Assembly (NCBI GenBank): GCA_964519995.1
Contig: CAZFLY010000032.1
Span: forward strand, 1-30,463
Length of the DNA stretch: 30,463 nucleotides
DNA from: CAZFLY01 sp964519995
Lineage (GTDB): Bacteria > Planctomycetota > Phycisphaerae > Sedimentisphaerales > Anaerobacaceae
Direction: 5' to 3'
Position numbers and translations under genes: made by a program. Below, piece after piece: positions 23,102 to 30,463 of the stretch. The stretch's first letter is position 1; each line of letters opens with the position of its first letter. The notes below the pieces were generated by a model. That model saw only the letters and a program-made list of their open reading frames with translations, searched no databases and was not told the DNA's origin.

Positions 23102-25963
23102 ATGTTTAACTTCAAACAAATTCCAATCGCTTGTTTGATCATCTCATCTCTAATCGCAACCTTGACCAGCGTATGCGCGGGCGCCGGTGAAACCAGGCAA
23201 ATCCAGTCGTTTGATTCGGACTGGCGATTCTACGCGGGTGAAATCAACGGTGCCGAAAAGTCGGAATATGACGACTCTTCGTGGCACAAAGTGGATGTGC
23301 CCCACGACTGGAGCATTGAAGGCCTTGCCCACTCCGAAACGAAAATCGAGGATGCGCCGGAGTTGCATATCGTGGGAGGAGAGTGGAAATTCAGCAAAGG
23401 CGACGATATACTTTGGAAGGACCCCGATTTTAACGACGACTCATGGCAGACCGTGAAGCTACCCTCGACGTGGGAGGAACAATCGAACTACACTCGGGAC
23501 AACGTGTACGGCTGGTTCCGCCGCGAACTAACAATCCCTGCGGATTTACAGGGGAAGGACATCCTCATCAATGTCGGCAAAATCGACGACTCCGACGAAA
23601 CCTATTTCAACGGCGTGAAAGTAGGCGGCTTGGGACAATTCCCTCCCGACTATGTGTCGGCCTGGGACATCTGCCGGCATTATAAAGTCCCCCACGAAAT
23701 CATCCGTTACGGTGGCAAAAACAGCATCGCCGTTCGGGTGTACGACGGACTAAGCAGAGGCGGCATCTATAATGACGGAGCGAAAGTGACGGAGGGGCCT
23801 TTTGAATCGACCTGCCCCGGCGGAAGCGGCGCGGGGTACATAAACGCAGGCACGGGCTGGTACAGGAAAGCGTTCAAACTGCCCAAAACCATTCAAGGCA
23901 AGCGCGTATTCATCGAGTTCGACGGCGTGTATATGAACAGCGACGTCTGGCTCAACGGTGTGCATCTCGGCAACCGACCGTACGGCTATTCCAGCTTTCA
24001 GTATGAACTGACTCCGCACCTGAAATTCGGCGACGAGAAGAATGTCCTGGCAGTCCGGGCCAAGGTGCAGCAGCCGTGCTCGCGCTGGTATTCGGGCGCA
24101 GGCATTTACCGACATGTGCGTCTGACGGTGACGGATTCAGTCCACATCGCAAAGTGGGGGACGTATGTTACCACTCCGGAAGTGTCTGAAAAAGAGGCGA
24201 CGGTTCGCGTTGAGACGAAGATCAGGAATCAATCCACCTCGGCTCAGCAGGTGATGCTTGAAACCGTCATTGTGGATGATACCGGACGCGAAGCCGCCAA
24301 CAGCAGCGTCATTCAAACAGTGGAGGCGGACAGCATCAGCGTATTCGAACAGTTCCTCAAAGTTCCAAAGCCAAAATTGTGGTCGCTGGAAAATCCCCGC
24401 CTTTACCGCATTGAATCCAAAGTCCACGTGAACGGCCGGACCGCGGATGCCTGTGTCACGCCTTTCGGCATCCGCACGTTTGAATTTACCATAGACAAGG
24501 GATTTTTCTTAAACGGCCGACACGTCGACGTCAAAGGCGTGTGCCTGCACCATGACCAGGGATGCTTGGGCGCTGCGGTGCACACGCGGGCCTTTGAGCG
24601 TCAATTGGAAATCATGAAAAGCATGGGATGCAACGCTATACGAACGAGCCACAATCCGCCTGCTCCTGAACTGCTGGATTTGTGCGACAGCATGGGATTC
24701 CTGGTCATGGACGAGGCGTTCGACGAATGGAAAAGGGCAAAGACTTTATACGGATACGGTCGGTTTTTTGACGAGTGGAGCGAGAGAGATATGACAGACA
24801 TGATTCAACGTGACAGGAATCATCCCAGCGTCATTCTGTGGAGCATCGGCAACGAAATCCCTGAACAGGACAATGCCAACGCTTACGAAATGTCAAAACG
24901 GCTTGTGGATATCTGTCATAAGGAAGACCCGACGCGACCGGTCACCTCGGCCTGCAATTCTCCGGCCTCAGCCGTCAAAAACGGTTTTTCAAAACCGCTC
25001 GACGTGTTTGGCGTCAATTATCAAATGCCCTTTTATCAGAAATTGAAGGGAAAGGAGAAGCTGATTGCCTCTGAAACCGCGTCGGCTGTCAGCACTCGGG
25101 GAGAATACAATCTGGTCCGGGACAGCGGCACGCTGAAAATCGTAAAAGAGCTGAACAATCAGTGCACTTCTTACGACGGCAGCACAGCGGAATCGACCCT
25201 CAAGGCAGTCAAAAGCGCTCCGTGGGTTGCGGGGCAATTCGCGTGGACGGGATTCGATTACATCGGCGAACCCACGCCTTTCGACTGGCCCTCAGTCAGT
25301 TCTTATTTCGGTATTGTGGATTTGTGCGGTTTTCCCAAAGACCGCTACTTCCTTTACCAGAGTCAGTGGACGGACAAATCCATGGTTCACATTCTTCCCC
25401 ACTGGAACTGGCAAGGTTTGGAGGATCAGGAAATACCTGTCTGGTGTTACAGTAACTGTGAGTCGGTGGAGCTGTTTTTGAATGGAAAATCCTTGGGCGA
25501 AAAGAAATTCAGCGATACACAGGACTTGCATCTGGTATGGAAGGTTCCGTACGCTGCAGGAACGTTAAAAGCCGTTGCCAAAAACAACGGGAATGCAGCA
25601 TGCTCGGACGAAGTCCAAACCACGGGCGCTCCGGCTAAAATAGTGCTGACGCCCGACCGGACCGAAATCAGTGCGGACGGGGAGGACCTTTCGTATGTCA
25701 AAATCGAGATTGTGGACCAAGAAGGCCGTGTCTGCCCCAACGCTGAAAACCAGGTGAAATTTAAAATTGAAGGCGAGGGCGTCATCGCCGGTGTGGACAA
25801 CGGCAACCCCATCAGTCACGAGCATTTCAAGGCCTGTGAGCGAAAGGCATTCCATGGTCTGTGTTTAGCAGTGGTTCAATCGAAACGCGAACGAGGCGCA
25901 ATCCGTCTTTCCGCAGAATCTGAAGGCCTCCAGGCAACAGAAGTTATAATTCAAGTAAAATAG
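23102..25963 (+). CDS. GH2 beta-galactosidase-like enzyme with an inserted jelly-roll domain
   Basis: A 953-residue secreted GH2 enzyme, probably removing terminal beta-galactose. The signal peptide covers about residues 1-28. The N-terminal sugar-binding domain starts normally (FDSDWRFYAGE to PHDWSIEG, 36-73). It is split by an extra module at about 88-235 (GGEWKFSKGDDILWKDPDF ... AVRVYDGLSRGGI), like the jelly roll of sialate O-acetylesterases, and resumes at GTGWYRKAFKLPK. The barrel has acid/base E585 in LWSIGNEIPE and nucleophile E658 in KLIASETAS. A DUF4982-like domain (about 750-815) and an Ig-like end domain follow. Its base composition is visibly more GC-rich than the genes on either side, so it probably entered separately. 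Beta-glucuronidase activity is an alternative. Confidence 0.9.
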   Translation: MFNFKQIPIACLIISSLIATLTSVCAGAGETRQIQSFDSDWRFYAGEINGAEKSEYDDSSWHKVDVPHDWSIEGLAHSETKIEDAPELHIVGGEWKFSKGDDILWKDPDFNDDSWQTVKLPSTWEEQSNYTRDNVYGWFRRELTIPADLQGKDILINVGKIDDSDETYFNGVKVGGLGQFPPDYVSAWDICRHYKVPHEIIRYGGKNSIAVRVYDGLSRGGIYNDGAKVTEGPFESTCPGGSGAGYINAGTGWYRKAFKLPKTIQGKRVFIEFDGVYMNSDVWLNGVHLGNRPYGYSSFQYELTPHLKFGDEKNVLAVRAKVQQPCSRWYSGAGIYRHVRLTVTDSVHIAKWGTYVTTPEVSEKEATVRVETKIRNQSTSAQQVMLETVIVDDTGREAANSSVIQTVEADSISVFEQFLKVPKPKLWSLENPRLYRIESKVHVNGRTADACVTPFGIRTFEFTIDKGFFLNGRHVDVKGVCLHHDQGCLGAAVHTRAFERQLEIMKSMGCNAIRTSHNPPAPELLDLCDSMGFLVMDEAFDEWKRAKTLYGYGRFFDEWSERDMTDMIQRDRNHPSVILWSIGNEIPEQDNANAYEMSKRLVDICHKEDPTRPVTSACNSPASAVKNGFSKPLDVFGVNYQMPFYQKLKGKEKLIASETASAVSTRGEYNLVRDSGTLKIVKELNNQCTSYDGSTAESTLKAVKSAPWVAGQFAWTGFDYIGEPTPFDWPSVSSYFGIVDLCGFPKDRYFLYQSQWTDKSMVHILPHWNWQGLEDQEIPVWCYSNCESVELFLNGKSLGEKKFSDTQDLHLVWKVPYAAGTLKAVAKNNGNAACSDEVQTTGAPAKIVLTPDRTEISADGEDLSYVKIEIVDQEGRVCPNAENQVKFKIEGEGVIAGVDNGNPISHEHFKACERKAFHGLCLAVVQSKRERGAIRLSAESEGLQATEVIIQVK

Positions 25964-26135
25964 GGAGTCTATTTATATGCTTTGTAAAGTTACTGAAGAG
26001 GAATTTAAAAGAAATTATATTAAGCATACTGTCTTATCGTTTTTCGCATTCATACATTTGCTGACACAACAAAAACGACATTTATCGGTATGTCTTTTTT
26101 TGAAATCAATATTTCAAAATATAATTAATACAAAA

Positions 26136-28751
26136 ATGAAACTTGTATTCTTTTTAATAATCAGTCTGTTCCCTGCTCTTTGCCAGGGACAAGTTGTGAA
26201 AGGTTTTAAACAGGTAACGGATAGAATAGACATTACTCTATCGGAGGGGACACTTAGCATTTGTCCCTTAACTGAAAATGCTGTAAGAATCAAGTTCTAT
26301 AAAGATGTCGAAGTCCGGGTACCTGAGCTCGTTTTTACTTCAAGTGTTCCAACTGTCGGGTTTCAAGTTTCCGATACACATTCGAAGCTTGAGATAATAG
26401 GGAAAAACATTATTGTGGAACTGGATAAGCAAACCGGCAAATTGTCTTTTGCAGATAATTCTGGCAAAACATTCCTGAGCGAAAAAGCAGAAACCCGGAA
26501 GTTAGTGCCCGATTCTGTTATGGGCGAACCTTGCTTCGTGGCAGAGCAGAGTTTTGAGTCACCAACCGACGAATATCTTTTTGGATTGGGGCAGTTTCAG
26601 GATGGACATTATAATTTAAGGAATGTTAGCCGTCGTTTAACACAGGTTAACTCCCAGATTTCGATACCTTTTATCTATTCGAGTAAAGGGTACGGATTAC
26701 TTTGGCATCAGTATGGCCTTACAGATTTTAATCCGGCCGACAATTTTATAACACTTGAAAAACAAGAGCAACCAGCTTCGGGTAACAAACAGATAGCTGA
26801 AGTTACTACAATCTCGGGTACGCAAAAAATATCGCAGAACCAGTCGCTTTACCTTGGCAAGTTTCAAGTTCCGGAGGATGGAGTATATTCCATATTTCTC
26901 GATTTGGGAGACATGGGCAACCGTCAATATGTTGTTATCGACAGGAAACCTTGTATTGACCAGAGTAATTTTTGGCTTCCGCCTACTGTAAGTGCACTGG
27001 TGGATTTAAAGGCCGGAGAACATCAGATACAGTTAGTCTGTAAATCAAACAATACACCCAAGGTGTCGTGGAAACTTAAAGATAACTTAACCACATTGCG
27101 TTCTCCCAATGCCATGTTACTCGATTATGTTGTGTTTTATGGTCCTTCGGCCGACAGCGTAATAGCCACTTATCGGAATCTCTCGGGTAACGTTCCTATG
27201 CTTCCTCTTTGGGCTTATGGATTTTGGCAATGTCGTGAACGCTACACTTCAGGTACGCATCTTGTAGAAACAGTAAAGGAATTCCGTAAAAGAAACATCC
27301 CGATGGATGTTATTGTACAGGATTGGCAATACTGGGGGAAATATGGCTGGGGTGTTATGAAGTTCGATGAAACACATTATCCCAATCCGGCAGGTTTCAT
27401 CAAAGAGTTGCACGATTTAAATGCACATTTCAGCATTTCGGTTTGGGAGAATTTGGATAAAAATTCTGAAATCGGCAAAGATTATGTGGCAAAAAATCTT
27501 TTTATTCCGGAGAGTCCGTGGTTAGACGTTTTTAACCCGCTTGCCCGACAGACCCATTGGAATGCCTTAAACCAAAACCTCTTTGCTTTTGGTGTTGATT
27601 CATGGTGGATGGATGCCACCGAACCAGAGAACGATGCATTGCGTGGCAAAAAGACATATTTAGGCTTGGGTGATTTTTACCGTCTAACCTATCCGCTATT
27701 TGTAAGTCAGGCAGTTTACGAAGGGCAACGCAAAACCACTTCCGATAAAAGGGTTTGTATTTTGACGCGCTCGGCTTTTGCCGGACAGCAGAGATATGGC
27801 ACCATAATTTGGTCGGGAGATATAGGTGGAAATTGGGATACATACAAAAGGCAGATTGTTGCCGGACTTGATTATACCATTACCGGCATGCCATATTGGA
27901 CAACCGATATTGGCGGTTTTTTTCGGCCTGGAAATTCACAATATACCGACGAAAAATACAAGGAGTTACTTATCCGGTGGTACCAGTGGGGTGCTTTAAA
28001 TCCGATTTTTCGTATTCATGGATACCGATCAGAAACAGAACCGTGGAAATATGGACAACAAGTTGAGGATAACATGCGGAAGATGCTAAATCTACGCTAT
28101 CGTTTACTCCCTTATATATATTCTGAAGCATGGCAGATTACAAAAAACGGCTCTACCATTATGCGGCCGTTAGTAATGGACTTTAATGGAGATACTGTTG
28201 CATTGAACCAGCAATTTGAATATATGTTCGGTAAAGCCCTTCTTGTAGCTCCGATTACCGAACCTGAAGTCAATGAGTGGAATGTATATTTACCCGAATC
28301 GACTGCCTGGTACGATTTCTGGACCGGCAAACTCTTTGATGGAGGCAGAACAATTAAGGCAGCCGCCCCCTTGGATAAAATTCCCTTGTTTGTTAAAGCT
28401 GGCTCCATCATTCCAATGTGTGAGTTTATTCAATTTGCCGGACAAAAATCTGCCGACACGCTTGAAATACGCATATATAAAGGGACGAATGGCAGGTTCG
28501 TTTTATATGAAGACGAAGGTGACAATTATAACTACGAGAAAGGGAATTATACAATTATCCTATTTGAGTGGGATGATGCGAAAAATACTTTAACCATCGA
28601 CGCGAGAAAAGGAGCATATCCTGGTATGCTCAAGGAGCGTACTTTCAATATTCTGTTGGTTAACGAAAACAGAGGAACTGGAGTTGAAATTTCTTCAACG
28701 ATTGACAAGATAATCAAATATTCCGGTAAGAAAACCGTTGTAAATTTTTAA
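26136..28751 (+). CDS. GH31 alpha-xylosidase-like enzyme with PA14 insertion (second copy)
   Basis: An 871-residue secreted GH31 enzyme. The start is set at ATG 26136, which opens a clean signal peptide (MKLVFFLIISLFPALCQGQ). The frame reaches back to ATG 25977, which has a GGGAG site but would place 53 unlikely residues before the signal. The N-terminal sandwich (20-205) is followed by a PA14-like domain (about 206-325, with YLGKFQVPEDGVYSIFLDLG), then the barrel: IVQDWQYWG, nucleophile D493 in WWMDATEPE and acid/base D562 in IWSGDIGGNWD. The end domain resembles that of the first copy. The PA14 position matches Cellvibrio Xyl31A-type alpha-xylosidases, where it helps bind longer xyloglucan oligosaccharides. 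With GH2, GH95, GH43 and GH3 nearby, xyloglucan debranching is the likely job. Confidence 0.92.
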   Translation: MKLVFFLIISLFPALCQGQVVKGFKQVTDRIDITLSEGTLSICPLTENAVRIKFYKDVEVRVPELVFTSSVPTVGFQVSDTHSKLEIIGKNIIVELDKQTGKLSFADNSGKTFLSEKAETRKLVPDSVMGEPCFVAEQSFESPTDEYLFGLGQFQDGHYNLRNVSRRLTQVNSQISIPFIYSSKGYGLLWHQYGLTDFNPADNFITLEKQEQPASGNKQIAEVTTISGTQKISQNQSLYLGKFQVPEDGVYSIFLDLGDMGNRQYVVIDRKPCIDQSNFWLPPTVSALVDLKAGEHQIQLVCKSNNTPKVSWKLKDNLTTLRSPNAMLLDYVVFYGPSADSVIATYRNLSGNVPMLPLWAYGFWQCRERYTSGTHLVETVKEFRKRNIPMDVIVQDWQYWGKYGWGVMKFDETHYPNPAGFIKELHDLNAHFSISVWENLDKNSEIGKDYVAKNLFIPESPWLDVFNPLARQTHWNALNQNLFAFGVDSWWMDATEPENDALRGKKTYLGLGDFYRLTYPLFVSQAVYEGQRKTTSDKRVCILTRSAFAGQQRYGTIIWSGDIGGNWDTYKRQIVAGLDYTITGMPYWTTDIGGFFRPGNSQYTDEKYKELLIRWYQWGALNPIFRIHGYRSETEPWKYGQQVEDNMRKMLNLRYRLLPYIYSEAWQITKNGSTIMRPLVMDFNGDTVALNQQFEYMFGKALLVAPITEPEVNEWNVYLPESTAWYDFWTGKLFDGGRTIKAAAPLDKIPLFVKAGSIIPMCEFIQFAGQKSADTLEIRIYKGTNGRFVLYEDEGDNYNYEKGNYTIILFEWDDAKNTLTIDARKGAYPGMLKERTFNILLVNENRGTGVEISSTIDKIIKYSGKKTVVNF

Positions 28752-28774
28752 TATAAAAAAAGGTTAGGATATAT

Positions 28775-30211
28775 ATGAAAACTATTCTTACATTCATCAT
28801 AATTTCGGTGTGCTTATTTTGTCGACTTATAAGTGCTCAGGCAGATCAAAATAATAGAGTAATTATACTAACTGATATTGAAGCTGATCCTGACGACACG
28901 CAATCCTTGATTCGTTTACTTTTGTATTCCAATGTTATAGACATTAAAGGATTGATTGCCACCACCTCTACTCATCAAAAAACCAATGTTCACCCTGAAT
29001 CCATTCGAAAAGTGATTCAGGCTTATGGCAAGGTACAAGCTAACCTGATGAAGCATGAAGCTGGTTTTCCTGACGCTGAAGCACTGTTAATGCTTGTAAA
29101 GCAAGGCGTACCAGAATATGGAATGCAGGGAGTCGGTGACGGGAAAGATAGTCAAGGCTCCGACTGGATTATAAAAGTACTGGGAGAAAACGATGATCGT
29201 CCGTTATGGATATCTGTTTGGGGAGGCGCCAATACTCTTGCTCAGGCACTTTATAAAATCAGAAAGACAAGAACTGAAACAGAGGTTCGGGAGTTAATTG
29301 CTAAACTAAGGGTTTATACAATCTCAGACCAGGATGACAGTGGTATATGGATTAGGAATAATTTTCCCGGTTTGTTTTATATCGTTAGCCCTGGCGGTTA
29401 TGGCAGTTCAACATGGATAGCTATTAACCAGTTTGTGTCGGGGATTAATAATGAAGTGATTAGTAATAAATGGTTGGCGCAAAACATCCAGCAAGGCCAT
29501 GGATCACTCGGCGCCATTTACCCTGATGTAGCCTATGGAATGGAGGGAGATACGCCATCCTGGTTGTCATTAATTCCGAATGGATTAAATGCGCCGGAGC
29601 ATCCGGATTGGGGAGGTTGGGGCGGTCGTTATGAACTGTATCAACCCAAGTATTCTTCTTTGGATACAGTTGGATTTACAGGCGGTGTGCCTGCAGAGCC
29701 CGAGACCCGTGCAATATGGACTAATGCAGTTGATAAATTTGCACCTTTTGTATTTAATGAATATGGACGGGCAATTCGTATTGATACTGTTTCCTTCACA
29801 AATAATAAAGTTTCTTTGTGGCGATGGAGAGATGATTTTCAAATTGATTTTGCAGCCCGCATGGACTGGTGCACTAAGTCATATCCGGAATCTAACCATC
29901 CGCCTATTCCGGCATTAGGACATCCTGAAAAACTAACTGTAAAATCCGGTGAAGTATTTAGCTTGGATGCCAGCGGTACTACCGATCCTGACGGAGATAA
30001 TCTAAGTTATTTATGGTTTCATTATCCGGAAGCCGGTTCTTATAAGAAATTGATAAAATTCGCTTTGGCAGAGAATTTATATAAAGTGTATGTGACGGCT
30101 CCTGAGGTCGAGAAAAAAGAAACGGCTCATTTCATTTTGAAAGTCACTGATAAGGGCAAGCCTCCTTTGTCACGATATAAACGGGTTATTGTGAATATAA
30201 TACCAAAATAA
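28775..30211 (+). CDS. Sde182-type cellulose-binding, nucleoside-hydrolase-like protein (DUF1593)
   Basis: A 478-residue secreted protein with a signal peptide (MKTILTFIIISVCLFCRLIS, cut near SAQA). The first 330 or so residues are a nucleoside-hydrolase-like fold with the calcium-loop-like motif LTDIEADPDDTQS, then VWGGANTLAQAL and DQDDSGIWIR. About 390-478 is a PKD/Ig-like domain (SGEVFSLDASGTTDPDGDN) typical of the Sde182 family, named from a Saccharophagus degradans cellulose-binding protein. Homologues occur in plant-wall degradation clusters; whether the catalytic-like domain cleaves a glycoside is unknown. The start follows AGGTTAGGATATAT, 24 bases after the second GH31, so the two are probably co-transcribed. 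It is the last confident gene in the window. Confidence 0.85.
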   Translation: MKTILTFIIISVCLFCRLISAQADQNNRVIILTDIEADPDDTQSLIRLLLYSNVIDIKGLIATTSTHQKTNVHPESIRKVIQAYGKVQANLMKHEAGFPDAEALLMLVKQGVPEYGMQGVGDGKDSQGSDWIIKVLGENDDRPLWISVWGGANTLAQALYKIRKTRTETEVRELIAKLRVYTISDQDDSGIWIRNNFPGLFYIVSPGGYGSSTWIAINQFVSGINNEVISNKWLAQNIQQGHGSLGAIYPDVAYGMEGDTPSWLSLIPNGLNAPEHPDWGGWGGRYELYQPKYSSLDTVGFTGGVPAEPETRAIWTNAVDKFAPFVFNEYGRAIRIDTVSFTNNKVSLWRWRDDFQIDFAARMDWCTKSYPESNHPPIPALGHPEKLTVKSGEVFSLDASGTTDPDGDNLSYLWFHYPEAGSYKKLIKFALAENLYKVYVTAPEVEKKETAHFILKVTDKGKPPLSRYKRVIVNIIPK

Positions 30212-30463
30212 AATAAGAATTGTTGCTCGATATTAAATTCATCGTAAAGTCTTGGAAGTCACGAAGTTTGGCTTCCTTTCGTTGGTGTAAGTCGCATATC
30301 GCAGTGACAACAAAGAGGCTCGAAGGTTACACCCGTACCACGTTGCGAATGTTTTCAATTAGCTTTGGACCTTCTATCTCCGAAATTGCTATTTTAGGCT
30401 GTTTGCCCTCAGTTATCTTTCGCACTTTTGACAGTTAGTTACGCAGCGTGAGCTAATGCCTCG
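30212..30463. other. Unassigned right-hand end
   Basis: I recognise no gene here. A 72-codon plus-strand frame (30220-30438) has no ribosome site or family look. On the minus strand a 32-codon frame from GTG 30425 to the stop at 30327 reads KITEGKQPKIAISEIEGPKL and onward. It looks protein-like, but I cannot name it. It may be another truncated gene at a junction. Confidence 0.3.

Noticed and set aside
30250..30275. GGAAG/CTTCC hairpin after the last gene as a terminator
   Set aside because: The stem is only five base pairs with a long loop and no proper T-run.

Overview
The window looks like a piece of an anaerobic or microaerophilic bacterium, most likely of the Planctomycetes (Phycisphaerae-like), into which AT-rich Bacteroidota/Ignavibacteria-type carbohydrate genes have been spliced. 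This assignment is an inference. It rests on an anaerobe-style oxygen-defence operon, a Gfo/Idh oxidoreductase next to a URO-D-like protein, a nickel superoxide dismutase and a pentapeptide-repeat channel, all with good Shine-Dalgarno sites. The flanking genes have weak Shine-Dalgarno sites, Bacteroidota-type signal peptides and, in one place, a type IX secretion sorting tail.

Layout. (1) 1-1790, AT-rich, minus strand: a secreted GH43 enzyme preceded by the severed C-terminal sorting tail of a T9SS cargo protein. (2) About 1835-2240: a displaced scrap of the ribosomal S10 operon, holding the end of rpsC and the start of rplP. (3) 2241-4125, plus strand: a Gfo/Idh/MocA oxidoreductase without its NAD-binding half, then a URO-D-like protein. 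(4) 4146-11379, minus strand: nine collinear genes headed by a PerR-type repressor. They are rubrerythrin, a one-chain nickel SOD-thiol peroxidase fusion, flavodiiron protein, desulfoferrodoxin, ferritin, a second rubrerythrin-like protein, a flavin reductase-rubredoxin fusion and, after an 88-base gap, glucose-6-phosphate dehydrogenase. (5) 11686-12750, plus strand: a pentapeptide-repeat potassium-channel-like protein, divergent from perR across a 32-bp imperfect palindrome. (6) 12771-30211, plus strand: a block of glycan-degrading enzymes. It opens with a GH97 fragment fused to an unrelated N-terminus and continues with GH3, GH31, GH95, GH43-CBM6, GH2, a second GH31 and a Sde182-type nucleoside-hydrolase-like protein. 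Two decayed GH31 C-terminal tails lie between these genes.

How the parts work together. The minus-strand cluster forms a coherent pathway. Superoxide is handled by desulfoferrodoxin and by the nickel SOD; peroxide by the fused Tpx and the rubrerythrins; oxygen or NO by the flavodiiron protein, probably fed by the flavin reductase-rubredoxin fusion; iron by ferritin; and NADPH is supplied by Zwf. PerR probably senses peroxide and controls the set. The plus-strand block has the right families to strip xyloglucan or a related branched hemicellulose: alpha-xylosidase (GH31), beta-galactosidase (GH2), alpha-fucosidase or alpha-galactosidase (GH95), arabinosidase (GH43) and beta-glucosidase (GH3). 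No SusC/SusD pair, backbone-cutting endoglucanase or regulator is in the window.

The most notable points are the SodN-Tpx fusion with its apparent internal ribosome binding site, and the mosaic structure. Several junctions carry gene scraps (T9SS tail, rpsC/rplP, headless oxidoreductase, headless GH97, two GH31 tails). The junctions may be real illegitimate recombination or assembly chimerism; the sequence alone cannot decide. I see no tRNA, rRNA, CRISPR array, transposase or integrase.
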